Part shown: one piece after another, positions 36,403 through 48,748 of the stretch | How positions within the stretch are numbered: the stretch's first letter is position 1 | How the letters are laid out: each line of letters starts with the position of its first letter | Assembly: GCF_933775445.1 (NCBI RefSeq) | Contig: NC_065877.1 | Span: 7,688,001-7,752,000, forward strand | From: Argentina anserina | Taxonomy: Eukaryota > Streptophyta > Magnoliopsida > Rosales > Rosaceae | DNA: 64,000 bases | Reading direction: 5' to 3' | Program-made: the position numbers and the translations under genes | Notes under the pieces: generated by a model | The model's input: only the letters and a program-made list of their open reading frames with translations | What the model was told of the DNA's origin: nothing | Databases searched by the model: none

Positions 36403-36988
36403 GCGGTAAAGAAGAGATCGGAGAAGAATCAGAGGAAATGACCAAAGGTTGGTTGGGAAGGGACGGCGGTGACGACTATAATTTGGGCGTTTTGCGTATT
36501 ATTACGATTATTATTGTTGCCGCCAATATCTAATTGCTAATCAGTTTCTCGATCAACAAAACCGATCATTTCTATCATATTATTTAGGTTTTTATGTCAT
36601 GAAAACAATTGCGACTGTTTTTGTATGAGATTATGTAAAACAAAAGATCGAATCATGATACTAGAGGTGGTAGATGACCTCCACATATATGAACTTGTTT
36701 CACTAAATGCTTAAATGTAATGTTAATACTTGATACAGTTCATAAGCATTCTAGGGTTTCGATGTAATTTCTAGGTGATGGACAAGTACAGAGGTTTTGA
36801 GATCAGAAATGAATCTTCCATCAATCTAAATACAGTATCCTCTTGCATTCACACGGTTTGGCATTTAGCTTAAGACATTGGATGAATTCAAAATTTGTGC
36901 TACAGTAACATCCTCTTGGCTCTAGTAAGTAGCAACATCTCTGACATGAGAGTTCTTCTAGGAAGACTGACGTTTTCACGCGCACAAC
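36403..36988. other. Spacer between the two UNC93-like copies
   Basis: Contains the region upstream of the pseudogene and the likely 3' UTR of the intact copy. No other feature is seen. Confidence 0.5.
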
Positions 36989-39649
36989 TCACAACCTTGA
37001 AGATGAGACTGCTTCCTCTCCGTGAAGAAATAGATACACAAAAGCGCCATATGCGATCAAAACTGCCGTAAGCATAACCACCACCATTGTCTCTAATGAA
37101 ATGCAAGGACTTATGAAGAAGATGACTGCAATAGCACCGCTCTGCCACACCTTGAGCTGTGCAAAGGCTCCTTCCTGTGTATTCAAATAAGAACAGATCG
37201 ACATTTCACATAAAGAAAGAACACTTTGTCAAACTTCATAAAACTAAGAACTAAAAAAAGGTGAAACAAGAGCAACAGGTGAGTCAAATACGGTATCACG
37301 CTTGAAGAACATTCCTAGCAAAGCACTGATCTGTGTGTTAAAGACTCCATCACCAATTCCCAATAGAGCTGCCATTGCAACAATGCTAAGTAGTCCGCTT
37401 GCTTGGCTGCATTTTAGCAGTCAAGTCGGGATTAGATGTGACAAAAGTTCCAAATTGGATATTACAATAATAACTTCAGACTCTTCATACTGTTATATTT
37501 GACATTCGCTAACCTGAACTTAAGAAGAAGCCAGACGAATACAACAGCCTGAAGGAGAGCTCCACCAGAAACTAAAAGACTGATGGTCTTGAGACCAGAA
37601 GTTAGTCGACCAGCAACAAGTGAACACTAACAGAAGTTTACACAAGTATGAGGTCATAAATTTGTGGAATATAAGTCACAGTACACATTTATCATAACAT
37701 CTGCATGAAACCTGTCTATCAAGCACAGAATCGATAGATGTGTGCTATAACATTAGCTCCATATGCTACAGAAACAAGCTTTAAGATGAATAGAAAGTTT
37801 ATTGTCTCTCTTAAGCAAATGCCAAGATGCTTATTGAAAATTATATCCACCTAACCAAGATATAATGCCATTTCAAAAAATGCTATCTCTAACAAAATGC
37901 AGCTGCCACTTGCCTACTTCTAAGCTTATGTTAAGCTGTTTCTGAGTACTTACTATTGCATCAAAAAAGCCATAAACAGCCATCGCACCACCCACACCAG
38001 ACATACCGAGCGATGGAGTAACGACATACTTGGTGAATTCGGCCCTAATTGACAAGAGTAAGAAATGTAAAACAAGTGGTAAATCTTTGAACATAAGAAA
38101 ACAGGCAGATATATATAATTATTAGAAATCTATTACCTACCATACAAATGCTTGTTGTAACCCTGTATATGCCATAAGGGGGATGATAAATAGCATTCGT
38201 ACATCAAATAAGGGAGCGATGGCAGACTTTAAGAAAGATATAAGAGAAGCAGAGAAGCTGCGAGAAGAATCCTGATATTCCTTTTCTACAGTATCCTTGC
38301 TATTTAAGAAGCACATCAGTATGATCCCTAAGGTCATACTGCAGAGAAACACGGTGTACAAGAACTTTGTTTGACCAGGAGTTCCCTCCTGTGGTGATAA
38401 ACAAAAAAGAAAAGGCTAGATCACATTTCAAAGGCACAATTTTGTACCATACACAAAGGACAAGCAAGACACCAAATGGTTAACTACAAGAATTAGCACA
38501 TACGCTTCCATCTCTTAGGATTGCAAGTGACAAAAGATTTCCAAAGAACTGCGAAATTGTAGAGCAAAGATTGTAAGAAACAGACTAAACTGATTAACAA
38601 TGAAACAGTCATCACATATTTAATGCACTTAATTATGAGAAAGATGCTACAGATCGATTCACCTGGCGACAAGCAAACATCATCCAGAATTCTCCGTTGA
38701 AGTTGCCAATAGTTTTTCCTTCATGTAAGTTATTGTCTCTTGCATGACGACGTGCGGCAGAAGTTAGATATGTCCCCTGATGAACCCAAAATTAATGAAG
38801 TCATAATCAAAATTCCAGCTTAAATTTGGTAGAATAGTAAGAGTCTGAAAGACTTGAGCAAATTTATATGAGGACCGAGGAGGAATTCGTCGTACCTGCT
38901 CAACCCATATTATTGAGGAGGCAAATCCAAGGTACAAAGAAATTGGATACATAATATACCTACATGGGAATAATAATGTTACATTTCATCATGAATCACC
39001 AACCATCATGGACCAAAATCTAAACTTTTCTCCAAAACCTGGAGAACATTTTGTTTTTTAAAGTTATAATCATTGGCCTTTAATCAAACACTTGGTGAAA
39101 ATGAATTTGCATTGATAATGGTAAACATGAATTAATGGTAAACTTAAAGAGATGAATCGATCTGTAAATTAAGAGAGAACACAGAAGGTTGAGTAGCAAT
39201 ACCAAGTTTGTTTGATCAAATGTACAGCTATGAACAACCAGTAGCCACTAGTCCCAAGCAGCAAAGCAGTCTTTGATCCAAGAGCTCGAACCACCGGAGA
39301 CGCCACCAAAGAAAAGAGTGCAAAAGACGAGTACACAATCCCAAGTGATGTTGTCCCCAAACCCTTGTCCTGCACAATCAATCAACCCAAAATCAAATCA
39401 AATCTGAAATACTTTAATGTTTTCTTATATAGTCTACAACAGTAGTAACTCAACACACTCTCTCACAGTGTCGACAGTGCTCTCCAGATTCTGGGCGGCA
39501 CCAAAAGCAAGAAATATCAGCAAGAAAGAAAAGCTCAGAATATGCACATCTCTAGCATGAGTGCTCTTCTTGGTCAGCAGCACCGGCGGCGATTCATCGC
39601 CGTGGAGCAGTGGCTTCTCTATATCATCACGAGAATCCAGAGACTCCAT
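36989..39649 (-). CDS. UNC93-like membrane protein (441 aa)
   Basis: Polytopic MFS-type membrane protein of the UNC93 family. Animal UNC93 regulates a potassium channel; plant members are linked to potassium and drought responses, but transport by this copy is unproven. Ten GT-AG exons: 39467-39649, 39203-39369, 38896-38959, 38663-38776, 38504-38548, 38141-38388, 37954-38044, 37514-37626, 37292-37406 and 36989-37174. They join without a stop to 441 residues, close to the family's usual ~440. Visible blocks: a charged N-terminus (MESLDSRDDIEKPLL), a first helix (ILSFSFLLIFLAFGAAQ), LVASPVVRALGSK, GTYLTSAARRHA, AYTGLQQAFVWAEFTK, GVGGAMAVYG, GIGDGVFNTQISALL and EGAFAQLKVWQSGAIA. Start chosen because it opens exon 1 and fits family N-termini. 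It is the living copy of a tandem pair. Confidence 0.92.
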
Positions 39650-40787
39650 ATACCGCTAGCTAGCCAGCAAAAGCGTCAGCTTTGAGTTTCTATCTCTATC
39701 CTCAGAACAGAGCTGATCGAGGTCCCTATAAATATAACACGAAGTAGCAAGGAGTGATGATTCTAGAGACGTACGTGTCGGTGAGTCACCAAAAGAAATT
39801 AAGATTGATGGCTTTGGAAATAGAATAAGGATGTGTTAGATAAACTCTAAACTCTGTTTGTTTGCACATAAAAGCGTGCATGATGAGGGTTTTGATATTC
39901 CAGGACTATAATGAGCAAAGAAATATTATAAAAACAAACCCAGAAGCACCATGCAGTGGCAGTCGCCCTAAAAAAAAGCATTATCTTTTGTACTGATGTG
40001 GCTTTGACAGATACGAAAGGAAGAATGAAGATGCAGAAATGGGGTCGGTGCATCATGCATTCGATCATGTACAGAAGAAAAAACGAGTCTGTCTTCACTA
40101 TAACCGACTACCTGTTATATGCGGTGTCTCGACCATGTGATAAATATGCAGAAGCAGCCATGTTTTACCATATCGCCCTCTTCAGTTTCGGCTGTCTTCT
40201 TTGAAATTCGCTCTCAGACATGGACATTTTTAGAATCTTCATAGTGACTAGTGAGGCCATGGCTTTACGACTCGTAACCAGATTGGTCGATCGTCTTCGT
40301 GTTTTGGCATCAAGTTAAGTTGGTGGGATAGATAATTTTAGTTTGGAAACGTTTGTTGGGTTTGGATCAGATCAAATTAATCACCATGGATGCCACCTAG
40401 ATAAGCTTGTTCGATTCGATAAAATTTCATGTGGGTGTTCTGAACTTTGATCCTCCTACTTGACCAATCATGGATGATTGGATGTGGACAACCGTAGACA
40501 AATTGGGACAATTTTGATCCACCTCATATCACCTTTGTTTTTGAGTAAATAACTAAATATATGTATTGATAAAAGGGAATCATAAATCCCACGAGTATAA
40601 TTATAACATCTTGAGAGATCGGACAAGTTAATCCAAGTTTGCACGAGTATAGGCTAATTGTTTTGCTAATCCAACACTGCATAAGTGCATAGCATATACT
40701 CGGAAAATTCACTAACTTATTAATAAGATCCGAAATGCGAAGAGAAAAAGGTGAATTACAAGAAAATTAGATACGTTACTTTATAGT
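39650..40787. other. Upstream region of the UNC93-like gene and 3' flank of the next gene
   Basis: An A/T-rich block TATATTTATAG (minus strand, about 39726-39736) could be a TATA element. The rest shows chance frames only. Confidence 0.45.
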
Positions 40788-43700
40788 TTATACTACAACA
40801 TGGCTTGAAGGGTTCTCCCATTTGGTTAGTTCTTGAAACTCTGTTTCCATCTCCAGTACTTCCCTCAGCAGACTAGTGATGCAGAATCCAAGGCCACCCA
40901 AACAAAGAACCACCTGGCTTTTAAGCTTCTCATCTTCCTCCCCTTCACCGCTACGAATTCCATCTAATACATCGTTGGAATGTTGAATAAAGGAACTTAC
41001 AGTGGAAGACTCAACATCTTCCTTACATGTACCCAAACCTCTACAATCATTTGCCTTCTCTGATATTCCCAACTCAATGTCATGCTTCTCAGGTACTGCA
41101 AGGGACTTCTTGGAAGACAATTTCTGAAGGCATTGCAGTGAGGAACAGACTTTCTCCTTGAAACGATCTAGATCATTCTTCATGCAGTTGATGTGGCTTT
41201 GGAGGTTCTCTGAAGCAACATCAAATCTTTTTAGTGTCACTGATAGAGATTCTACTTTGTTGGACATAATAAGCGATAGGTACCCTGTCTTTGATACAGA
41301 CCTGAGGATCTTGCGATAACAAGCGCCATTGAAAGGGATGAACCAGAAATTAGGCTCCAACTCAGCCTCAACAACAAACTTCTCAAATTGATCAAGATGG
41401 GACTTCAGCTTGTCCTGTTTCTGTTTGGATGCTGGAAAGATTGAAGCTTGCAGGTTGCTTTGGTCATTGTTAAAGAGAACTATATCACTGATGCATTCTT
41501 GAAGAGCTCCCAAGCAATGTGAAAGTTCTAGTTTTGCTAGAGTTGCTGCTCTCACAGGACCGGAGAGAATATCTATGGTGACTAAACAGATCATTCCAAT
41601 TACAGCCTCTGTGATTCTGGCAATTGCGAAATCGATAGGAGAGCCATAATTTTTCCTACCAAGTATTACTAATGCCCCAAGAGCTGCTGATATCCCTCCA
41701 GCTTGACCATACATCTTACTATGCCTTAAGAAACTAGTGAATATTAACCAAGGAAGTAGAGGTAAGAATCTAAGATCCTCAAATTTTTGGAAAATAAAAC
41801 AGCACAAGACTCCGTAAATTGATCCCATTGCTGTTGATTGTGCTCGAGCATTAGCAAGTGTAAATGTCGCTTGTCTTCCTTTGATAAAACTTATTGCAAT
41901 TGCAAGTCCTGACCAATACGCTTCTTTTTCATTGTAAATCAAACCAAATAGCACGGCAAGACCTAGTGAAAGAGAGCACTTGAAAGCAAAAAGTAAACTT
42001 ACTTTGCTTGGTAAAATGTGATTTAGAGTGCTCCGGCTCCTTTTGATACTGATATTGCTTTGGTTTTGTGAACCACTGAAACTTTGAATCTCTGTGTCGA
42101 GCTTGCATGCTTCAATCGCCTCAGTATTTTCTTGGAGGAGTTTCAGACAATCAATAAAAAAGAAAACCAACAGATCTTCATGACAAAGGGTTTTGAGGGT
42201 CCAAAAGGACCTGTCAAGTGAATTTCCCTTCTTCTTTGTCATGTAGAAAGGTGAAATGCGCTCAAGTTGCTCCAGCTTGTGGCAAATGAGACTCTTTATG
42301 TCGGTGAAAGCATCTCTCTGCACTTTATCAATCATGGCAACAGGAAATGAAGGGAAAGAAGTTAGTGCTACTTCCATTCCTCGCAAGGGTACTTCTATTG
42401 CCTGCAACCTTTTTTCCAAATCAATGCAACTTGGGTTTAGAATTCTGATCTCTGGTCGCTCCCACACCAAGGCTTCCTATTCACATTTAAGAAAAACACT
42501 TTGTAATCGCCTAAACTTGGGCCACATCACAATATCGGTACACAAAGATCAAGTAACTGTTGGATAATATGATAGGTACCTGTTTCTGTTTGATACCATG
42601 AAGAAGTTTTTCTCCTACGTTAGACAAGTGCTGTGCTTGTGAAATGATGTCAAGGGCAGCCAAGCTGTCTTGAGACACCACAGCATCTAAGTAGAGGTTC
42701 AACCTTTTTCTAGTGTTATCAGTATATTTTCGGCACATTTGGCCTACCTGTACATGTTATGAGCATTTCCATTACGGACAGAAACAAATCAATCAAGGTG
42801 CAGTTAAAAGAAAATGACACTAACAACTTGACATTTTCTTTAAAGTTTCTCCAGTAGGGTTTAGATGTAAACACTAAAACTAGTTTAAATTTTACTGAAT
42901 CTTTGATTACTTGATGGTAAAACAAGTATGTGGCTAGGAACAATGGATTTTGTGTTAGGAATAAGAGATGAATGTACAGTTAAGAGTGATGAAGCCATTA
43001 AGGAATCAAGGAAAGACTGAAGTTTTATTAAAAGTAGGGCCAATTAATTGAAATAACTTTGAGTGCCTAATTTTGATGCCATCCATAGAAGCATATCATT
43101 TATTCTTCCACTGGCCCTTTTAATTGGGGTATCATAAATATATTTAGCCTAATTTTGATCAATGCTCCTTCAGAAGTACTGTTAGGAGTGTGAATCTTCA
43201 ACATCATTTTGTTACTAATCGAGCATGCCTTCTATAACCAATCAAATGAATATAAACAGAAAGATTATGGCCCACATAACAAGATGGAAAAAAAATGTGC
43301 AGCATGTAAAATTTTGATATCCATTAAAAACAAAAGTTGCGAAAATAAGAATACAGAAAGCAAGCATGAGGTTATGCATTATGTGAAAAGATATACCTGG
43401 TGATAGCCAAGGTTGGGAGACAGCATAGCCAGAAAAGAAGCTTCATGATAGAAGACCAGATTCGGAAACAACATAGCCAGAACAGATGCCAATGCTCCAA
43501 GCATAGTACTTGATGCCACTTGAATTGGGTGCATAAGTACCACCTCCTCCTGAACATGATCAGCCTGTGAAGTACTAATTTGAATAGCAGTGCCTACATA
43601 GACTATCACAATCTGTCCAAACGCAATCCGCTTACACATCAAGTTTGTTACTTCCGGCAATGCCACTACAAATGTAGATATAGCCACCGCAAAGGCTGCA

Positions 43701-44053
43701 ACCACATAAGAGGTGAAGTGCGCGGGACCAATCAGCTGAAGGCTCAAAATTGAGAGACTTAGAATCTGAACACAAGCATATAAGGCATGCCAGAAGCCTT
43801 TCAAGGCATCGCCAAGAGTTGCATCTGCTGAGACTATTAAGATTGTTGTCAGGTACGAATAGGTTGGGTATGCTACTAGGTTTTTGAGAGTTTCCGGGGC
43901 ATAGAGGGTGGTGATGTAGATCAATGTGCAGGCTAAGATGGTTCGAAAAGCTGAGTGTAGCCTTACACGCCACAACATATATGTCCAGCCAGTAGTACCA
44001 CTGCCCGGAGTCATTAATTGATCAGAAGTATACTGTGGGATGGAAAGGAGCAA
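40788..44053 (-). CDS. FUSC-like membrane protein (837 aa)
   Basis: Plant member of the fusaric-acid-resistance-like (FUSC) membrane family, distantly related to bacterial aromatic-acid efflux proteins; plant substrates are not established. Three exons: 43397-44053, 42580-42747 and 40788-42476, all phase 0. The N-terminal part (exon 1) has about six hydrophobic stretches, such as AFRTILACTLIYITTLYAP and SYVVAAFAVAISTFVVALP. A soluble helical linker follows. A second membrane cluster at about residues 430-590 contains LLFAFKCSLSLGLAVLFGLI, YWSGLAIAISFIKGRQATF and GMICLVTIDILSGPVRAATL. The C-terminal third is cytosolic-looking and coiled. The two-cluster layout and length match plant relatives. 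A second Met 13 codons in is an alternative start. Confidence 0.88.
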
Positions 44054-45467
44054 CTACTTTCCAAGTTCACAGGTACAATGGAGATCATGATCCTAATAGT
44101 TATCCAAGTTGGTAAGTTGGCGGAATCTCCATCTTCCTACCACATTGGACTTAATCAAAGTACACAACTAGCAAGCATAGTACTGCAACTAGATTGCACT
44201 GAGCAATACAATTTAATGTATAATGAGATCAGTAGAAACATAATGACAAATAAATCAGTGATCTTAGTGGACGGACCAAGTTAATTTGTCGGGTATAATG
44301 TTTTTCTGATGCTTGTGAATCCAGAGGATGAGTATATACCTAAGGGACAGAGTTCAAATGCACATAAAACTATTTTCTGTCACAACGGGTGTAATGCATT
44401 CACTTATTAGGGAAAGAATATATACTATATGTACCAAAGGCAGCTAGTGAGTTGGAAGTTTGAACCAGACTATTGATCACAAACAGAAACAATGTTCACT
44501 TCACAACGTTTTCAATAAATGGGGAATCATTGAAAAGATAAAGAACATATTTTTATTTGGGTCTGAAAAGATGCAGAAGCTAAGGCTTGGATGACAGAAA
44601 TGAAGAAACTCGATGTTTGTGTAGCATCCTTCTTTTTTAAATCAACTTTATATAGTTCTAACAAAATGCCGAATTTCCTTTTAAGTGAATATTATCTGGA
44701 ACTTAGAAGATTATCATACTACAGATTATCATATTATCTGGCAATACGTTTCACCTGCAAAATGTCTTATTCCTCCAAATTATTCAATTATACCTTCCCT
44801 TCCAGAAGAAAACACTGTCAGCTCCACCAAATTGTTTCTGATACTAGCAACAGCAGAATCTGTCTTTTTTTCTCAACCTCTGTTCTCACCTCTTTATCCT
44901 TTATTATTGCATGCTCTCTTTTAATATGTACTAGCAGAACAGCTAAGAAGAATTTTATATATGGTTCAGACAGATTTTCCAACTTTGGAAGAGCTGGTTG
45001 AATCATCAACTGTGCACATCTGATGCCCTGATGGTGATCTGACTCAGTGAAGTAAACTCTGGAGTCTGGAAGGCACGTGTTGCAGGATATGAAGTCTAAA
45101 TCACCATGAGGAGGAAAGCAAATAAGTTCCAGTGAGGATATGTGTCAAACACTCAATACAAAGTCCAATTGTAGGTAAAAGTGAGAGAATATACCTTTAG
45201 CATGAATTCACTGGAAACTATAACTCTAAGAGCAAGGATCTGATACTAATAGGATAGATTAATCATCCCACTCTTTTATAGCCCCAAATAATCATTATCC
45301 CTCCAAAAATTTCCCAGTAAAAGTTGAGACCTGGTTTTGCTCTATGAAAAGGTTTACTTCGAAAATTTACACTAAAATTATGTAATTGTTGTCCACGTGC
45401 ATGTATTGCCACAATACTAACATCTGCTATCCTGCAGAAGCGGATATTAAACAATAACCTAAAATAA
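44054..45467. other. Upstream region of the FUSC-like gene
   Basis: Promoter and possible 5' leader. No second gene could be supported. Confidence 0.45.
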
Positions 45468-48046
45468 TGGCTGTGTTTGTTTGCACGGATATAGGTCTTG
45501 GATTAATGGATTTGATTAAAATTTGCCAATCTGGCCCGATGGCATGTTCGGTGACCCAGATATTGTTGGGCCAGAAAATTTAAATCTTGTCAGACCAAGA
45601 TTACCAATCCTGCTGAAAATGTGTCATTAAAATTAATCCGGTTGGAGAGCAAATCGCGCAGCACCGCGAAAACCAGAAATGCTTATACTTTCCTCTGTGG
45701 TTTCTCACTTCTCTCTTCGACAGAAAGGAAGCTGCGGCCATTTTTGATTGTCTACGACCATCGCCGATCTAATTTAGTTGTCTTTCAGGTAACACTTGTT
45801 TGTAAATCTCAATCTATAGCTCCTAATTTCTCCAAGAGATTCAATTTTGATGGGTTTATGTTCCCTTACATCTGGTTTTGTGAATTTGCTTCATTGGTTG
45901 TATGAATTTTGGTTAATTGAGACTTGTGTTCTATGTAACAGATTTGGATTCACGGCATCAGGTTCCCATATTCATTTATCCTCTGGTAAGCTCTTTATCT
46001 CAATATTGTTGATATTGATGTTCTTCTGTCAAGGTAGTTTGATTATGGTTTTCAGGAATTTGATTGAATTCATGTGTATTGAGGTTCAATTTGTCGATTT
46101 TAGATTAGTTTGGAGGCACCATTTTCGATTTCATTTTTTTCATGGTTAAAGGAATAGTTTGGTAGAAGATTTACATTTTGTTGGGTTGAACTGTCCTATA
46201 TAAGATCTTTGTTTTACTTGGTCATTCAATTCTTCTCCAAGAACCAGAGGATATAGAAAGATTACAGGCTTACAGACCAGCAAACCTTACATATGCAATG
46301 GGAGAATTCTAAGTTGATGATTATGTACTTCTTTGTGTATCGATTGATATTCCTTTGAAAAGTTAACTTTCAAAAGAGAGTTTCTTGTTTATGTACTTCT
46401 TTCCTTGTCGATTATCCCGTTTGTATCTGGTTGTTGAGACCTATGTAAAAAAAAAACTATGTGATCTACATTGATAATGTGTGACTTGTCCCATGTGGGT
46501 CGTCTTTTTCACATTTAGGTAGCTATACATGTAATTATGAACCAGGCTCCAGAATTTTAATCAAGTAATAAGTTCCATTGTTTTGAGTCATCACATTTTG
46601 TGCCGTAAAGAACAAACATGCACACTAGTAAAGAATTCACTAAAATGTTAAAGAATAAGCTCCAAGGGAACACAAAAGAAGAGTGTATGGTTATTGTTTG
46701 TATCTTTTGGTTAGACTGTGATGGTATGTTCAGTTGATGATCATGGTATTGGAGAGTTTGTTTGAGAGGCCAGGGGGTAAAGTAAGAAAGCATCAATCTT
46801 GCAAGGTAGCACTTGTAACTTTTAATTGTGTTTTCCATTCTTGGATGTAGAATTTGTTGAAATGGTTCCTACTACGAATAATGCATCTTCTGGTAACTTT
46901 CACATTATTTATATTCTTTGGTATTTTGATATGCAGCAATACTTGAGGCTTTTGCCTTGATGTATTGGCTCCTTGTTTGTCTTGGCCTACTGCACAAATA
47001 TTATGCAGTAGAGCTTTATCCCCCTTTGTGGGTTGTAGCATAAGGATAGGTATTGACAGAGTTGTTTGTCCTATGCATTACTTTGCTTGTGTGATTTTTT
47101 GGATTGAGGGAGTGTTTCAATCCTAATTTAGGATGATGTTTAGTTTCCACTTTCTACTATATGAGGACTCTTATGAGTATCCAAACCAAAAGTAGCATTG
47201 TCCTATAGTTTAACATCCTTAAAATAGTTTGTTTTTGTCTTGCAGTTTAGTCTTCTTCTTCATTCCAAGTATGAGGCCATGTATTAGACATATATCTCCA
47301 TACTTTGAGCTAAAAAGTGCCACTGACTACTGAGTGCCGGAGTTGAAGACGATGGGATGCGAAGCTAGATAGAAGCTGTGAGAAGCTGAAAATGGAGCAG
47401 GGAAGTCTTTGTTCGCGTTATTCGTGTTTCATGTTCCTGCATCCCTCCTGCTTAAATATTTTTCAGAAATTGTGATAACAGTCGCTCCAAACTGGATTTT
47501 GAAGGTTTATCGTCGTCGTAAGATATACTAGCCTTGTGATTTTCTTTTCATTTAGAATAAATGGCTCCAGCCAAAAACCCAAGAGCTTGAAAGCCAAGAG
47601 CACGTTGATGTATTTGATTTAGTATTTGTAGGAACTTTTTTATTTTAGTATTAGATTTAGCCATTATTGGTCAATCATGACATTTGTGGTTACTCTAGGA
47701 ATTATCAATTTATTTGCACAAATTTATCTTATTAAATCATATATCTAAACTTGTTATTGGAATTATAAAATTTATATTGCAGTTATATATATATATTAAT
47801 ATATAGTTCTCAATATATATTGTTATTGGATGCTTGACAAGAGAAAAAGAAAAAAGAAAAAACAAATTGATGGTAAAAGAAAATTGTTATTATATAAGGA
47901 AAGACAATATTTTAAATGCCTGTTTTTGGCAATCCAGTCCGCCAACATGTAACTGGGCATGGGGATAGATATCTACAATCCAATCCAGTCAAGCAGGATT
48001 TGATTTCTTATCCAATCTAGTCCGCGTTGCCAAACACAGCCAATAA
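45464..48046. mobile_element. PIF/Harbinger-like TIR element, 2.6 kb, non-autonomous
   Basis: Element 45468-48042 begins TGGCTGTGTTTG and ends with its inverse CAAACACAGCCA, between the direct repeat ATAA (45464-45467 and 48043-48046). A TIR starting GGCTGTGTTTG and an A/T-rich TSD of 3-4 bases suit PIF/Harbinger. The inside has a C/T-rich leader-like stretch (45680-45790) and several consensus splice donors, so it looks transcribed, but I find no transposase or known protein. Confidence 0.65.
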
Positions 48047-48748
48047 GTCATGCCTCAGAACGAGAAAAGGGGCCCGCATTCTCATTTGCAAATTGCATAG
48101 TTATAAACTTATAATAAAGTTTCACCTCGTATTAAAAGTTATTATAGCCATTGAAAATTATATAAATTAGATCTTACGATACACGAATGTAGATATCGAA
48201 AAGCTTAAGCAGTTAAAGCATGGACTATACTGTTTATCATACCTTGTGACTTTTTTTTTGTGTCTTTACAATCACAGTTAGGCCCAAGTTACCCAACACT
48301 TGCATTGCAGATGTGTATACTTGAACTTCAGAGTTCACACTCAAAGATACCATAATTAACTTATTGGATGACATATTTCTTCAAAGTTTAAACTTATGTT
48401 TCTCATATGATAAACACACTATTGTTTCGACAATGTTCAGTAAACATAAGCAACCTAGGGGAGGCATGGCTAGCTAGTACACTTCAAAAATTAGCTGAGA
48501 TACTTTTACGTCCTAAATATCTACTACATAAGTTTATAAAATTGGGTTTCAAAAGAAAACTTGAAACCATTTTTGGCAGTGGTATATGAAAGTATGCAAA
48601 GACAGTGCTTATGGTAACAAAAGTACCTGACTTTCCTTTTGGACAATTTGGGATGTCAGAAGAGTGTTTCCCCGCCAACCAAAGAAATTCAACAGCACTA
48701 TTATGTACTAATACCAAGATTTATGGCAACAACTGAAAAGGATAGAAA
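48047..48748. other. Spacer and 3' flank of the PPR gene
   Basis: AT-rich, no reading frame of note. Its right part should hold the PPR 3' UTR. Confidence 0.5.
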
